Shown here: positions 10,982 through 23,666 of the stretch, in pieces
Numbering within the stretch: position 1 is the stretch's first letter
How the letters are laid out: every line of letters starts with the position of its first letter
NCBI GenBank assembly: GCA_001600175.1
Contig: BCJC01000002.1
Location: 1,771,111 to 1,835,110, forward strand
Source: Erythrobasidium yunnanense
Taxonomy: Eukaryota > Basidiomycota > Cystobasidiomycetes > Erythrobasidiales > Erythrobasidiaceae
Length of the DNA stretch: 64,000 nt
Reading direction: 5' to 3'
The notes under the pieces: generated by a model
The model's input: the letters and a program-made list of their open reading frames with translations, nothing else
The model's database searches: none
Told to the model about the DNA's origin: nothing
Program-made: the position numbers and the translations under genes

Positions 10982-12144
10982 GAAGCGGGCAAAGTCATAC
11001 ACAAATTGCAGAACACTACGATCACTTAAGCCCGACAAGTCGAATCTGCTTAGGCATCTCAGATGCGCACACGGCCCTTCCCTACATAGGCAATTTGGTC
11101 TCTGGAGAAGGGCTTCCTGAAGCTTGCAGCCGATATATCGGAAGGAACTTAGAGAAGATTGCGCCAGGCAGCAGAGCCGGCAGCAAGAACACGGGACCCG
11201 AGCTCAAGCCTGGACTACCTTGACTGCGGCCTTTCCTTAGTCCGCGACGATGTAGCCGCTTCACCGAGATGGAGCGCGCCCAATCGCAACTGGGCAGTCG
11301 TGAAATCATTCCTACCGCTGCCCCGTTAAGCTGCCCAGTCGACTGTATGGATATTATGAACTCCAAAAGAGTCATTCGAAAGCTCCTCTCCGTCGTGCGG
11401 CGCAGAGACGAGTGTCGAGCTGGGCGCTGTCTGTGAAAGCAGCGAGCGGCACCAGCAGAAGTAATGGTAACACAGGCAGGCCTGCACCAAACAGTTTGTG
11501 GATGCACAGTATTAGGACATGAATTCCTACTCATGCGCTACAGCTCAGCAATCGACTTTTGGAATTTACGTCATCGCCAAACCAGTCTGTAACATTGGCT
11601 ACAGACGATGGTGGCCTCCACACGTGAGTATCTGGGCGGACAGTAGTACTTTACGCCTGAAGGCATAAGCAGTCAACCGCTTTCACGGGACAAGTCCGCC
11701 ACTTAATCCTCTTTATCTGATAACAAATCCGGCTAAACATGCAAAACATCATCTAACAGGTACACTGCCTTCACATACATCACACGTTCGCACATCTTCA
11801 ACCGACAAGCTCTGTGATAGCTATGACGTCTTAGCTCTCGTCTGCTCGGGCTTGGCTCTGCAATTTAGACCAAAATAGAAGTAGCACCCCGAACAGCCTT
11901 CTGGCCTGTCCTTAGAGTCTAGAAACAGGCATGGCATCAGCACAGCTGCTCCTTCCTGCTTATCATTGGAAATGGCCAGATTAATAACTCAAAGCCGAGT
12001 CTAGCATCGTGGCATGGTGTGATTATTGGCGCGGGCTGACTGACGTCTGTCCGACTCGCACGAAGTACTGCTTTCCATGAGTCCTCTTTCTCCTTTCTTC
12101 TATAGACAGTCGACAGTGGCAAGTTCAGTCCCCTCACCTTCAGA
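10982..12144. other. Intergenic region, no gene seen
   Basis: About 1.16 kb. The longest frame is 150 codons on the minus strand (11082-11534). It is Arg/Ser/Pro-rich, lacks a recognisable motif and has no splice-consistent neighbours, so it is not called. Nothing repeated or structured was noticed. The right part is presumably the promoter of the MFS pair. Confidence 0.45.
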
Positions 12145-14180
12145 ATGTCAGGCATCCTACCTCAAGATGCTAGGCTACCACCGGCCTCCACGCAGAGCGA
12201 GATGCCTCCCTGGTCAGCCCATGCAGCCACAAGAGCAGATGGTGATGAGGAAAGGAATAGCACTGCATCCACAAGAGTCGACAGCGCCGAGCCAGAACGT
12301 ACAGCTTTGGGCGAGAAGAAAGCAGCAGACCCGAATCTCGTGGATTGGGACGGGCCAGACGATCGCAAGAATCTTCTCAACATGTCTGAGACTCGCAAAT
12401 GGATAATCATTGCTGTGCTTGGTTCGGCAACCCTTTGCGTAGCCTGCGCAAGCTCCATGGTCGCAGATACGTATCGAGGAATGCAGGAAGAGTTCCATGT
12501 CTCTCATGAGGTCGTCACTCTATCTCTGACTCTGTGGGTTGCTTGCGAGCCTGCCAGTTTGCAAGCCGGTCGCACTCGTTAGCTAAGTCGAGAAAGCAGC
12601 TTTATCGGAGGTTTGGGTTTCGGACCACTCTTGCTCGGTAAGTGTATCAATACACAGCATCCGTGGGACTGCAGGGTCCGTACTCACATATATGCCTGTT
12701 GCCAGCACCTTTGAGCGAGTTCTTCGGCCGGACTCCAATCTACCTCGGTGGTTACATCGTGTACACAGCATTCTCCTTCCTTGTAGCTTTTGGAAACTTT
12801 CCAGGGGTGCTTGTCGGTCGCACATTCAGGGCGTGTCGGGCAGTGCCTTCTTGAGCGTAGTCGGTGGCAGTGTCACAGACATGTGGATAGGTTCTAAAGT
12901 TGGTCCTGTAAGTTCATACGTCCTACAGAACCTGCGACGAAGCTCACTAGGCACGCCGCAGCCGATGGCCATTCTCACCACCTTTCCTTTCGGTGGACCC
13001 TGCCTAGGGCCTATCATGTCTGGTAGGTCCCTTTCAATCGAAGTCGAACTCTGAGCTGAGTTTGTCCCTGATGGCAGGTTTTATAAATCAAGGTTAGTCC
13101 AGGTTGTGACCCCTATGCGATATCCCATTAACATATCTTGCTCTTGTATCGCTGCATAGCCCTTTATTGGCGGTGGACGTGGTACATTTGCACGATATGG
13201 ACTTTCGTCGAGCTACTCTTGATATTCTTCTTCGTCCCGGAGACATATGCGCCGAAGATCCTGCGCAGCAAAGCGAAGAGACTCACGAAGGAGACTGGCA
13301 ATTCCAATTTACGGTCGCGTCGCGAGCAGGAAGAGATCGACCAAAACATCAACATTCCTAGATTCGTACTGCTTAGCATCGGGCGGCCTTTCGAGATACT
13401 TCTGAAAGAACCGATGGCGCTTGCCCTGTGCCTCTGGTGCGCCATCCTGCTCGGTATTCTCTACGCCTTCTTCAGTGCTTTCAGCATTATATACTCTGCG
13501 AAGGGGTCGGACATGGGCGAGATCGGCTTGACCTTCCTGGGCCTTCTCATCGGCATCCTAATTGGCACGGGACTGAATCTTACGGTTTTTGCAAAATGTT
13601 ACGGTAAGACTGCAGCCAGACTAGGCCATAAACCACCACCAGAGGAACATCTCAAGAAGGCGATGGTTGCTGCTGTCATGGGCCCAATATCCCTCTTTTG
13701 GTTTGCATGGACTTCACAGCCGAGTGTGCATTGGGCAGCTTCGGTCGTAAGTTTCTCCATTCCTATGCTACATAGTCTGTGAATGAGTACGCTGACAGAT
13801 CTGACGTTGTTCTGCAGGTGGCTTCCGTCTTCTTCGGCATTACCTTCAACCTGGCTTTCACGGCTTGCTTTACGTACAAGATCGATGCGTACAGGCCATA
13901 TTCCGCCAGTGCTATGGGTGCAAATTCTTTCCTCAGATCTTCCTTTGCAGCTGCATTTCCGCTCTTTACCAACCAGATGGTGAGTCCCGTTCTCACATCG
14001 GATCCTGAAAAAGGCTTTTAGCTGACCGATGCTGTTGATTGTCAGTACAATAATTTGACACCTGTATGGGCAGGTACACTCATTGCATTTCTACTGCTGG
14101 CCATTGCGCCCTTCCCGTTCCTCTTCTTCAAGTATGGCGAGAGGCTCCGCAAACGCTCCAAGTTTTCAGATACATCCTAG
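12145..14180 (+). pseudogene. MFS transporter, DHA1 type, upstream tandem copy with a frameshift
   Basis: Eight exon blocks (12145-12533, 12600-12637, 12706-12907, 12962-13022, 13078-13092, 13160-13746, 13818-13979, 14046-14180) match the downstream neighbour end to end. Shared stretches include NLLNMSETRKW, APLSEFFGRTPIY, SVHWAASV and LFFKYGERLRKRSKFSD. One base is missing near 12820-12823: CGC-ACATTCAG here against CGC-TTCATCCAA in copy 2. This breaks the GRFIQGV motif (motif C region, helix 5) and leads to a stop at 12852. Otherwise the frame stays open to the end. The first two introns (12534-12599 and 12638-12705) are absent from copy 2. Splicing out 12783-12829 would restore frame but delete conserved residues. 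It is either a young pseudogene or a sequence error. Confidence 0.7.
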
Positions 14181-14653
14181 ACCTTTAAGATCAGTTACGG
14201 CAACTCTACTCTACAATCCTCAACTACCATCCATGCTGTAACATAGTCTTGATCCATCGCGTTCATCGATTTAGCACCATCGTAATCGTCAGTATAATAT
14301 CCCAACTCAACTGGCTTTCCGAACACTTGCGCAATTAACCCTGTATTGTGTTCTGTAAATCTCGGCCCGTCCAGCGATGAGGCTCCGACCTTGCACTTGT
14401 CGTCCGGCGCGTTCGACACCAGCCAGACTGCGTGCTTACTCACTCCAATGCTTACTGTAGCGACTCGAAGGCCTTACTTCGCAGTTGTTGTAGTCGCGCA
14501 ATCTGCTAGTTTGGTAGCGCGTCCTTGCCGGCTGTCTGCTGACTGCTGCTGACTACTCTACCAGATCTAAAGATACCATCTTTCTGATCCTCTTCCATCC
14601 GCCATGCATTGAGGGAAAGTAGAGAGGTTACCTTGCATCCACGACCTTGAAGG
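14181..14653. other. Spacer between the two MFS copies
   Basis: These 473 bases hold the 3' end of copy 1 and the promoter of copy 2. No coding frame longer than about 82 codons is present and none looks real. Confidence 0.4.
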
Positions 14654-16576
14654 ATGTCCAGCAAGCCGCAAGATGCCAGGCTTCCGCCAGCTTCTACTCA
14701 GAGCGAGCAGCCGCCCTGGTCTTCTCATTCGTCTAACAGAGGCAACGGCGACGAAGAAAGAAACAGCACATCGTCTACGGTGGTCAACAACGGCGATGCA
14801 GATGCAGCTGCAGCAGAGAAAGCTGCAAGCAGACCGGCACAAGATGAGAAAGACCGGAAAGATCCTAATCTCGTCGACTGGAATGGATCAGACGATCCCA
14901 GCAATCCGCTCAACATGTCTGAGGTACGCAAGTGGTCTATAGTGCTTGTCTTGGGATCCGCGACACTCTGCGTCACATGCGCAAGTTCAATGGTCGCAAA
15001 TACCTACCGAGGGATGCAGGAAGATTTTGGTATTTCACATGAAGTAGCAACTCTTGCTTTGACTTTGTTCATAGGGGGGCTTGGCCTTGGACCGCTCTTC
15101 CTCGCTCCATTAAGCGAGTTCTTCGGCCGGACGCCAATATATCTCATCGGCTACATCGTATACACGGCCTTCTCTTTTCTCGTAGCGTTTGGGAATCTAC
15201 CAGGGCTTCTCGTCGGTCGCTTCATCCAAGGTGTGGCAGGAAGTGCCTTCTTAAGCGTAGTCGGAGGGAGCGTAACAGATATGTGGCCCGGAACCCAAGT
15301 CGCCAGGGTAGGCGGATGTCAGAGCTTGAGTAACGTATACACACTAACGCTCTCCTCATCGTTGCAGCCAATGGCTGTTATAACTACGTTCCCTTTTGCC
15401 GGACCGTGCCTGGGACCGATCCTATCAGGTAAAGTTCATAAGCTGTTCTGCTAGCTGTTAGCTGATTCTTTTTACACTAGGTTTCATAGATCAGGGTTCG
15501 TATCCATCGTTGTCGCAACGATCTTAACTGACAGGTCTACGACAGCTCTCTACTGGCGCTGGACATGGTATATTTGCACTATATGGACCTTTGTCGAGCT
15601 AGTGGCAGTATACCTCTTCGTGCCCGAGACGTACGCACCTAAAATTCTGCGGCGCAAAGCTCAAAAGCTTCGGAAGGAGACTGGCAACACCAATCTACGT
15701 TCGCGGAGAGAGCAGGAGGAGATCGAACAGAATATCAACATACCACGCTATGTCTTCCTCAGCATCGGGCGACCTTTCGAGATCCTCCTCAAAGAACCGA
15801 TGGCGCTCGCCCTCTGTCTGTGGTGTGCTCTTCTGCTAGGCATCCTATACGCCTTCTTTAGCGCTTTCGTCATAATATACTCCGCCAAAGGCTTGAATGA
15901 GGGTCAGATTGGCTTAACGTTCCTCGGGATGCTCATTGGCATCCTCATCGCAACAGGAACGAATATTACGATCTGGCCGAAGGTCTACCTGAAAACTGCC
16001 GCTAGGCTAGGTCATAAACCACCTCCAGAGGAGCATCTTAAGAAAGCAATGGTAGCCGCTGTCATGGGTCCGATATCCCTTTTTTGGTTCGCCTGGACAT
16101 CGCAGCCGAGTGTGCACTGGGCGGCTTCAGTTGTAAGCTCATACTACCTTGAATACAAACTGCGAGAAGCTGGCTGATTGGAGTTACGATGTTACTTTAG
16201 GTCGCCTCCGTTTTCTTCGGCATCACTTTCTGCCTAGCCTTCACGGCCTGCTTTACATACAAGATCGATGCGTACAGACCATATGCCGCCAGCGCTATGG
16301 GTGCAAATTCTTTCCTTAGATCCACTTTTGGAGCTGCATTTCCTCTCTTCACAAATCAAATGGTGAGTCTTTCTCAAACTACGGGCATGAATAGGCCTAT
16401 CGACAAGGTGCTGACCAGCCTCGTGTTGACTCTGATTCCAGTATACTAAACTTACACCTGTCTGGGCGGGCACGCTCATCGCCTTCCTGCTGTTAGCGAT
16501 CGCGCCTTTCCCGTTCCTCTTCTTCAAGTACGGTGCGAGACTTCGCAAACGTTCAAAGTTCTCGGATGTATCGTAA
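14654..16576 (+). CDS. MFS transporter, DHA1 drug:H+ antiporter type
   Basis: Six exons (14654-15307, 15368-15428, 15481-15495, 15546-16132, 16201-16362, 16442-16576) encode 537 residues with 12 predicted helices. A hydrophilic N-terminus of about 90 residues ends in the DHA1 signature DPSNPLNMSEVRKW. Helix 2 to 3 carries APLSEFFGRTPIY (the MFS G-x-x-x-D/E-R-x-G-R loop variant), then GRFIQGVAGSAFLSVVGGSVTD and GPCLGPILSG (motif C, typical of antiporters). The central loop has PETYAPKILRRKA, and LGHKPPPEEHL precedes helix 9. It is probably a plasma-membrane exporter of drugs, toxins or polyamines. The substrate is unknown. It is a tandem duplicate of the preceding frame-disrupted copy. Confidence 0.85.
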
Positions 16577-17294
16577 AGCATCTCATAGACTCTTGCATAT
16601 TGGTGTAGCATAGCTGTATATAAGACTGAATCTGGTTGTTTCTGCCCGACTTGGGGAAAAATGCAGTGCATGATTCGCATCTGATTTTTATACGTTTGCT
16701 CGCATTTCAGTGGTGCTACACTTGGAAAGAATACATATGATTTTCGACACTCCCGACCCCACGCGGTTTCCGATTCAGGGGACTTTTTCAGGGGAAAGAA
16801 GGGACCTAAGATCTCCCTTCAAATCGTCTCTAGCTGCGACTTTTCGCGCAACATGCATCGCACTTCTCCTTCTGACTGACCACTTACTCATTTGCTGGCG
16901 CCGTACTTGCTTCAGCTTCTAATGCAGACAAGCTTTTAAGCTCAACCTCGGGACTTCACTGGCCTCAGGGCGACGGGAACGAACTGACTGGCGGCTGGCC
17001 GCTCGGGAAGCTGGTAGATCCAGCGCAAGATTGTAGCAACTTCTTCAGGTTGGAACTCAACCCCTCGACCTCGTACCTGCTCGTTACGGCGGAGCTGTCA
17101 CCTGTCACTATTGTTGGGTGGAAAATTATCGATCTGAGACCCATTCTCGTGCAACAAAGGCTGTATAGCAGTGTACAGTGAAGTCTTACGGCGCAACCCA
17201 AGTCGGCGTTTCCTGCAATAGGGAGAGAAGAAACCTACAGCTTTTTGGCACGGTCCCCCAAGAATAAGGACGCTCACACCTCTCCGGCCGAAAG
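16577..17294. other. Intergenic region, no gene seen
   Basis: About 720 bases between the MFS transporter and the scaffold gene. Only short frames on both strands occur. Nothing else is recognised. Confidence 0.45.
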
Positions 17295-20200
17295 ATGGAT
17301 GTGAGCGAAAGCGAACTGAGGAGATGCCGCTTGATCTCTAACGCACTCGTATTATCATTTCCAGCTCAGCTTCGCGTTCGCTTCCCATTACATCGAGGCC
17401 ACCTCGAAGCAGCAGCGGCAGCGGCAGCAGCAGCAAGCAGCCGGGCAAAGCTCGCTCGCGTCGCCAAACAAGAGCATCCTTCGTCTCGATACTTCGTCGA
17501 CTGCGACTCTGTCTTCAGGCTACAGTTCTGGATCGACGCCTCCGATATCTGTAGACGAAGCAGCTCGACATCTGGCAGTCACACCTACTCGTAGCCCTGT
17601 TCGGCGCCTTTCGTTCAGGTCCTCAACAGCCAGCGACTCCAACAGCAGCAGCAACACCAGTGTCAGCGCGAACGGCCCGATTGGCGTGTTGGAGAGTGTC
17701 AAAGCTGCAGAAGGTGTGACGAGAACAGAATCACCGTCGCCTACAAGGAGCCTGGCTAGTGTTGGCGCAAGCGGCCGTCTTGATACATCGCCTTCAAGCC
17801 CGAAAACGCCTACACGACCACGCACAGCTGTACCGACATCAGGCACCAATAGCAGCAACGCGCGACAACTCAATCTTCCTCCTTCACCTTCGCCTGCTGC
17901 AAAGAGGCCCGTGACAGCCAATCCGCCCGGTCGGCAAACACCTACTTCGTACAATTCAGGCAGTCGCAGCGTCATGTCGGCATTCGGGGCGGGCAGCTCT
18001 TCAGCGGGAGCTTCGACTTCCTACAGGAGCAAAGAGATGTCGCCTTCGTATTCAGCGCCATCAACCCGGTCCGCATCCGGAGGGTACTACAATAGCGAGA
18101 CTCACTTCGGTCGCGCAGCTCACGGCAGCAGCAAAGCATCGCAAATGCTAGGCATAGATCCTTACAGCTCAGTGCCAATCTCGGCCACTTCATCTTTCAA
18201 CTCAGAAGCTTCACCCCCGTCGACATCTTCAGGCGGAACGTTCAAATCGTCGACATTGAAGAAGGCTAAGTCTCTCTTCTCGTCAGGGAACTCGAAGAAT
18301 GCAGGCAACAAGTCTCCGAATCTACCATCTCCGCCCTTACCACAAGCATACTCGCAACAGCTTGCTCATTCGAGGTCGCACGGCTCACTACAAGATGCTA
18401 GAGGCTCTCCTATGACTGGCTATGCTACCCAAGGCTCCCCGACAGCAAGTCATCGCTTTCCAGGAGATCCCTATGCGAGCTCCTCTCCGTCCAATCGCAT
18501 GCACTATGTTCAGCCAAGCCCAGGCTCTTCCGCTTCACACGAGCATCCCTTTTCTGCCTCTGGTACTTCTCGTCGGAAACACTCTATGCCAGGCAGTGAG
18601 AGAAGGAGGCCCAGAATTGCAGAAGAGGAGGACGATGTGGCCTGTCCGGTATGCTTGGAGTCACTCAGCATACGCTTGAAAGGAGAGAAAGCCCATGTTG
18701 TGCCAGTCTGCGGCCACAAGCTTCATGCAGAATGCTTTGAAACTGCCTACGGTTCGGCTTCACAGAGCAAGAGCCGTAAGAAGGGGCCTTTGGGTATTTG
18801 TGGGATTTGCAGGAGCGAGATGAAGATTGATGAGGATGGTGGAGCAGGTGGTAAAGGAAAGAACAGTGAGTCTATCTGAATAGTGAGGCAGACTTTGACG
18901 TTGTTGACGGATTCTCCTGCAGAATTTGCAGCCATCTCTGGCGAGGCAGGGCATTCTCCATCTTCGCCAACTTTCCCGTCTGAAAGTAGGCGGCCTGGAC
19001 AGAAGGAGAACGGCAACGCGTCACTGCACGATCCCACTGAAGATCAAGATGTTGTCAGCCCACACCAATACCTACCGGCATATATGCAGCACATTGCGCT
19101 AGGAGCCTCGCGAAATGGACACGGCATGCATCCAGTAGCAGAAAAGCCGGTTCAGCCAAAGATCACAGTTCGAGCAGAGCATCCTACGCTTGTACGATCA
19201 GCGGATCCCGATCAGAAAGTCCACCTTACGTGCATGGTCACGGTGGAAATTCCATCTCGCGTACCCGAAATTCCAAGTCAAATCAGCAACGGCAAATCTC
19301 ATGTCCCCTCCAATAGTCAGTCTACGATCCTGGGCAGCAATGGGAAGCTTCCTAGCGAGTTCAATCGGGCTGGAGAGCGGAGAGAGTCTAACGCGACTGG
19401 TAACACCGAGGATTTCCCTACATCTCCATCTGTATCGGCATTTTCTGCAGCAGCCAGTCGACTTGATACAAGTGAAGTACGTGTGCATCTTGCTATGGCA
19501 AATGCTCCGCTGTCTGCAGCGATGGAGAAAGGGCCGTCGACTGTCTCAAACACAACGTCAAACCTCACGCCTGCTTCTGCGGAAAGCTCGACGTTCACCA
19601 CACCTGGCTCTGTATCATCTTCCTCCTTCTCGTCATCGCAAGGGCACGGCAAAATCGAAACCCGCGACTACGCCGTCACGAATGCCTCTAGTACCACCCT
19701 CACAGCTGCCGCACAGGAAGAGAAGGATAGAGAAGCCCATGGACCCTTTGCAAGCGTGTACGAGGATCTGCAAACAAGAATGGCAGACTGGAAAGGGCAT
19801 GAACCTGCGAATTTTGGCAGCTTGCGGATGTATGACGGTCTGCAAGTCAAGAAGGAGAAAAACGTCCGCGAATTCACTGTGAGCAAAGTATGTCTGCGGT
19901 CGCTATATGGAAATTGACAGATATGCGACAGGTTTACCTGTTCGAGGAAGCGTTGCTGTGCGTTGTGGATGATAAGAAGAAGCACGACTCCGGCAGCGAC
20001 AAGCTTCGTCTGAAGGGCAGAGTCTTCGTTCGTCACATGCAGCGTGTAGAAGAAACGACAAGCGTGGAGAATGGTCTCAGCCTTACAATTCACATGGTCA
20101 GTCTTGCTTAAACTCGGAAGTGTACATATCATGGCTGATATAACTTGCAGGAGGACGACAACTTGGACAGCTTCGTCGTACTATACAGAAACAGGGAGTC

Positions 20201-22088
20201 GCTTGAAGTTTGGCGTTCGCAAATCCAAGCGCTTATTGATCACCACCGGCCACCTGTACCTACGCAAGCCGCAGCTTCTTCGTCCCATTCGAGGGACTCG
20301 GCATCCGAAGATCGTAGAGATTCCCTCTTCTCGGAGCGCTCCGCCGGGTCTCGCAACACGAAGGCGACGACAGCACCTTCCGTGTCTGGTTCAGGCAAAG
20401 AATGGAATTCTCCGCGCAAAGCTGCTCCCGATCAGTCTATACCGCCAGTTCCAACGATGCCCACCAAATCATCAGTGCAGGCATTGGAAGCTTTGGCGGA
20501 CTGGCAGCCGCCTCCGCCAGAAACTTTCGTTCCAGTTGACCTCATGCTGGTGGTGTCTGTTCCAGCCCAAGCAGCGGGCGGACCGTCCTCCTCTGCATTG
20601 AGGTTGCGTCTCATCAAGTCGACCCTGCGCTTTGTCATACGAGCCGTCGGACCACGAGCCCGTATCAGCATAGTCGCATACACCGTTGGCGATCCGGCTG
20701 CTGGCGCCACACTTCGCAAGACACCGTGGCTGGCGACAGGAAGAGCAGATGGCATGCTTAGGCTTGAACAAGCAGTCAACGAGATTGCCGGCGAGTCGAT
20801 CTCGCAAGAGTGTGAAGGTCTGATCGTGGTGGATCAGCACAAGGAGGACAAGGTAACGGTAGCCAGTGCTGTCAACCTCGCCTTGGACATAGTCCTCCAA
20901 CGACAAACGAAGTCTGCCACATCAGCCATGCTCCTGCTCAACGATGGCAAGGATGGCGCTCAGAAACAGCAGATCGACCTCGTCATGACTAGGGCAGATG
21001 CTGCCAAGATACCGATTCACGCCTTTGGATGGGGCAAAGCGCACGATCCGTCGTCGTTGTGGCTTCTTTCCAACCATACGCGCGGTACATACACATTTGT
21101 CCGGGAGTACTACCACCTAAAAGATGCTGTAGCTGGTTGCGTGGGAGGTTTGCTGAGCGTAGCCATTGCTACATTGAAACTCCATCTGAACGTGCAGGAG
21201 AAAAGATGGTTCAAGATCCGCAAAGTAGCGGGTGTCGGGACAGCAATAGTCAGTGCGGATGGCAAAGATGTCGATATCACGCTAGGGGAACTTCGATACG
21301 GCGAGAAGAAGGAAATGCTGGTGGAGATCGAGATGGCATCTCCGCGAGCTGTCGCCAACTCTCCTAAATCAGGTGCTGGTGCTATGAAGCGGAAGTCTTT
21401 CATGACTGCTACGGACGACTTCTTTGTCAATCGAGCTGGCATGGATCCAGGTTCCCTCACTGATCTTCAGCAAGACTTCTTCGAAGAACTCGAGGAAGGC
21501 ATGGCAGAAGACGTCCCGATATTCGAAGTCAATGCTACTTTCCGCAACCCTGTGGATCTAGATAGCAAGCAGCACAAGCTACCCTACCCTGCACTTCTTA
21601 CTACTACCGTCATGCCTCCGCCGAAAAGCGGGCCTGCCTCTCCTGGAGGTTCATCGGCAGTGTCCGATCCTACGATAGTTCGCCGGAGAATGGAGCTTCT
21701 TACGTCAGACATGATCACCCGTACGCTGCTTCTTATGAGTCGCAGGCAAGACGTGCAAGCTCAGCGCCTGTTGACCGAGACTACCCGCATCTTCGGAGCC
21801 ATCATCGCAAACCTGGTCCCGCCTTCTACGGATGAGAGCACTTTTTCTCCCACTACTAGATATGCACATAAAGTGCTTCTAGCCTGTCTGAAGGATGTAG
21901 AGCAGCTATCGGCGGGATGCTCGGACCGCACAGAATTCGAGCAAGTCACAAGGAACTACGGGGCTCAGCAAGCTGTGTCTCTGCGAGATCAGCGAGCCTG
22001 GACAAGCAGAACAGCTACAGAAGGCCTCTTTTTCGCGAAAGAATGGGTTGGCATCTTTGGCAAAGCTTTTAATCTAGAAGATGATTGA
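17295..22088 (+). CDS. RING-H2 / PH / VWA scaffold protein, Ste5/Far1-like
   Basis: Five exons (17295-17300, 17365-18865, 18923-19887, 19932-20096, 20151-22088) give 1,524 residues. The first coding exon is only ATG GAT. Residues 1-420 are Ser/Pro-rich with a Gln/Arg tract. A RING-H2 finger spans about 427-487 (ACPVCLESL, PVCGHKLHAECF, CGICRSEM). A PH-like domain lies near 795-900, with VYLFEEALLCVVDD, SLTIHMEDD and SLEVWRSQIQALI. A VWA-like domain lies near 1000-1215, with VDLMLVVSV, SATSAMLLLNDG and IPIHAFGWG. RING, PH, VWA in this order is the layout of yeast Ste5 and Far1, which bind G-beta-gamma (RING), membrane lipid (PH) and MAPK-pathway kinases (VWA). The VWA lacks a DxSxS metal site, as expected for Ste5-type domains. 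An alternative is an unrelated RING/VWA ubiquitin ligase. Confidence 0.75.
17409..17440 (+). repeat. CAG/CGG-type trinucleotide tract (coding)
   Basis: An imperfect run of CAG and CGG triplets inside exon 2 of the RING/PH/VWA gene encodes a Gln/Arg stretch (QQRQRQQQQ) just after the first splice junction. Such tracts change length easily between isolates. Confidence 0.7.
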
Positions 22089-22438
22089 GAAAGAGTTGTT
22101 TTATGTGATAGATGGGCGCGTGGCTGCAGCGAAGGTATGTTGTTGTAGCTTGTGTGACGAATGGGAAGCGGCTAGGGGCATGTTGTCAAAACTCATTGTG
22201 TCAGACCATTTCAGCGAGAACGGCAAGGTAACGCCGGAAGTACTTGAACAAGAGATAGACAGCAAGACTGTAGCACAATGTACCTGTCTCTGCTGACCTT
22301 CGGAGCAGGGCTTTACATTGCCTGTCTGCAGCTGCAGATACTCAATCCGCATGCGATTACGGCCGTAGTCGGTACAACAACACCCTAAGGAGCGGGATCC
22401 ATGCATGATAGAATCTTGAAGAAAAGCCATGGTATAGA
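22089..22438. other. Convergent 3' region
   Basis: These 350 bases lie between the stop codons of two convergent genes (scaffold on plus, METTL5 on minus). They should hold both 3' UTRs and polyadenylation signals. No coding frame is supported. Confidence 0.4.
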
Positions 22439-23412
<974 letters not shown>

Positions 23413-23666
23413 CAATGCTGTTCGAGGACAAATTGGCAGCCAGCTAAGGTACACGTGATGCGCCAGCATGTCGGTATATCTTGTTAGCAGGATATCTTCG
23501 TGAAGCACATCGTGTATATCGTACATCTAACAATATACAGGTGCTGGCCAAAAGCTAGGCTAGACATGAAATAAGAAGCCTTCCCGATCTTTACTCGTTC
23601 AGGGAAGCAACCTCAGTGCCATTATTCAGCTAGAAGAAGCTGCCATTCACTTTTGTATGTTTCCCA

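Noticed and set aside
11082-11534. 150-codon minus-strand open frame
   Set aside because: Arg/Ser/Pro-rich with no motif, no splice-consistent neighbours and no paralogue; typical of a chance frame.
20432-20906. Long minus-strand frames opposite the scaffold gene
   Set aside because: They mirror the codon pattern of the real plus-strand exon.
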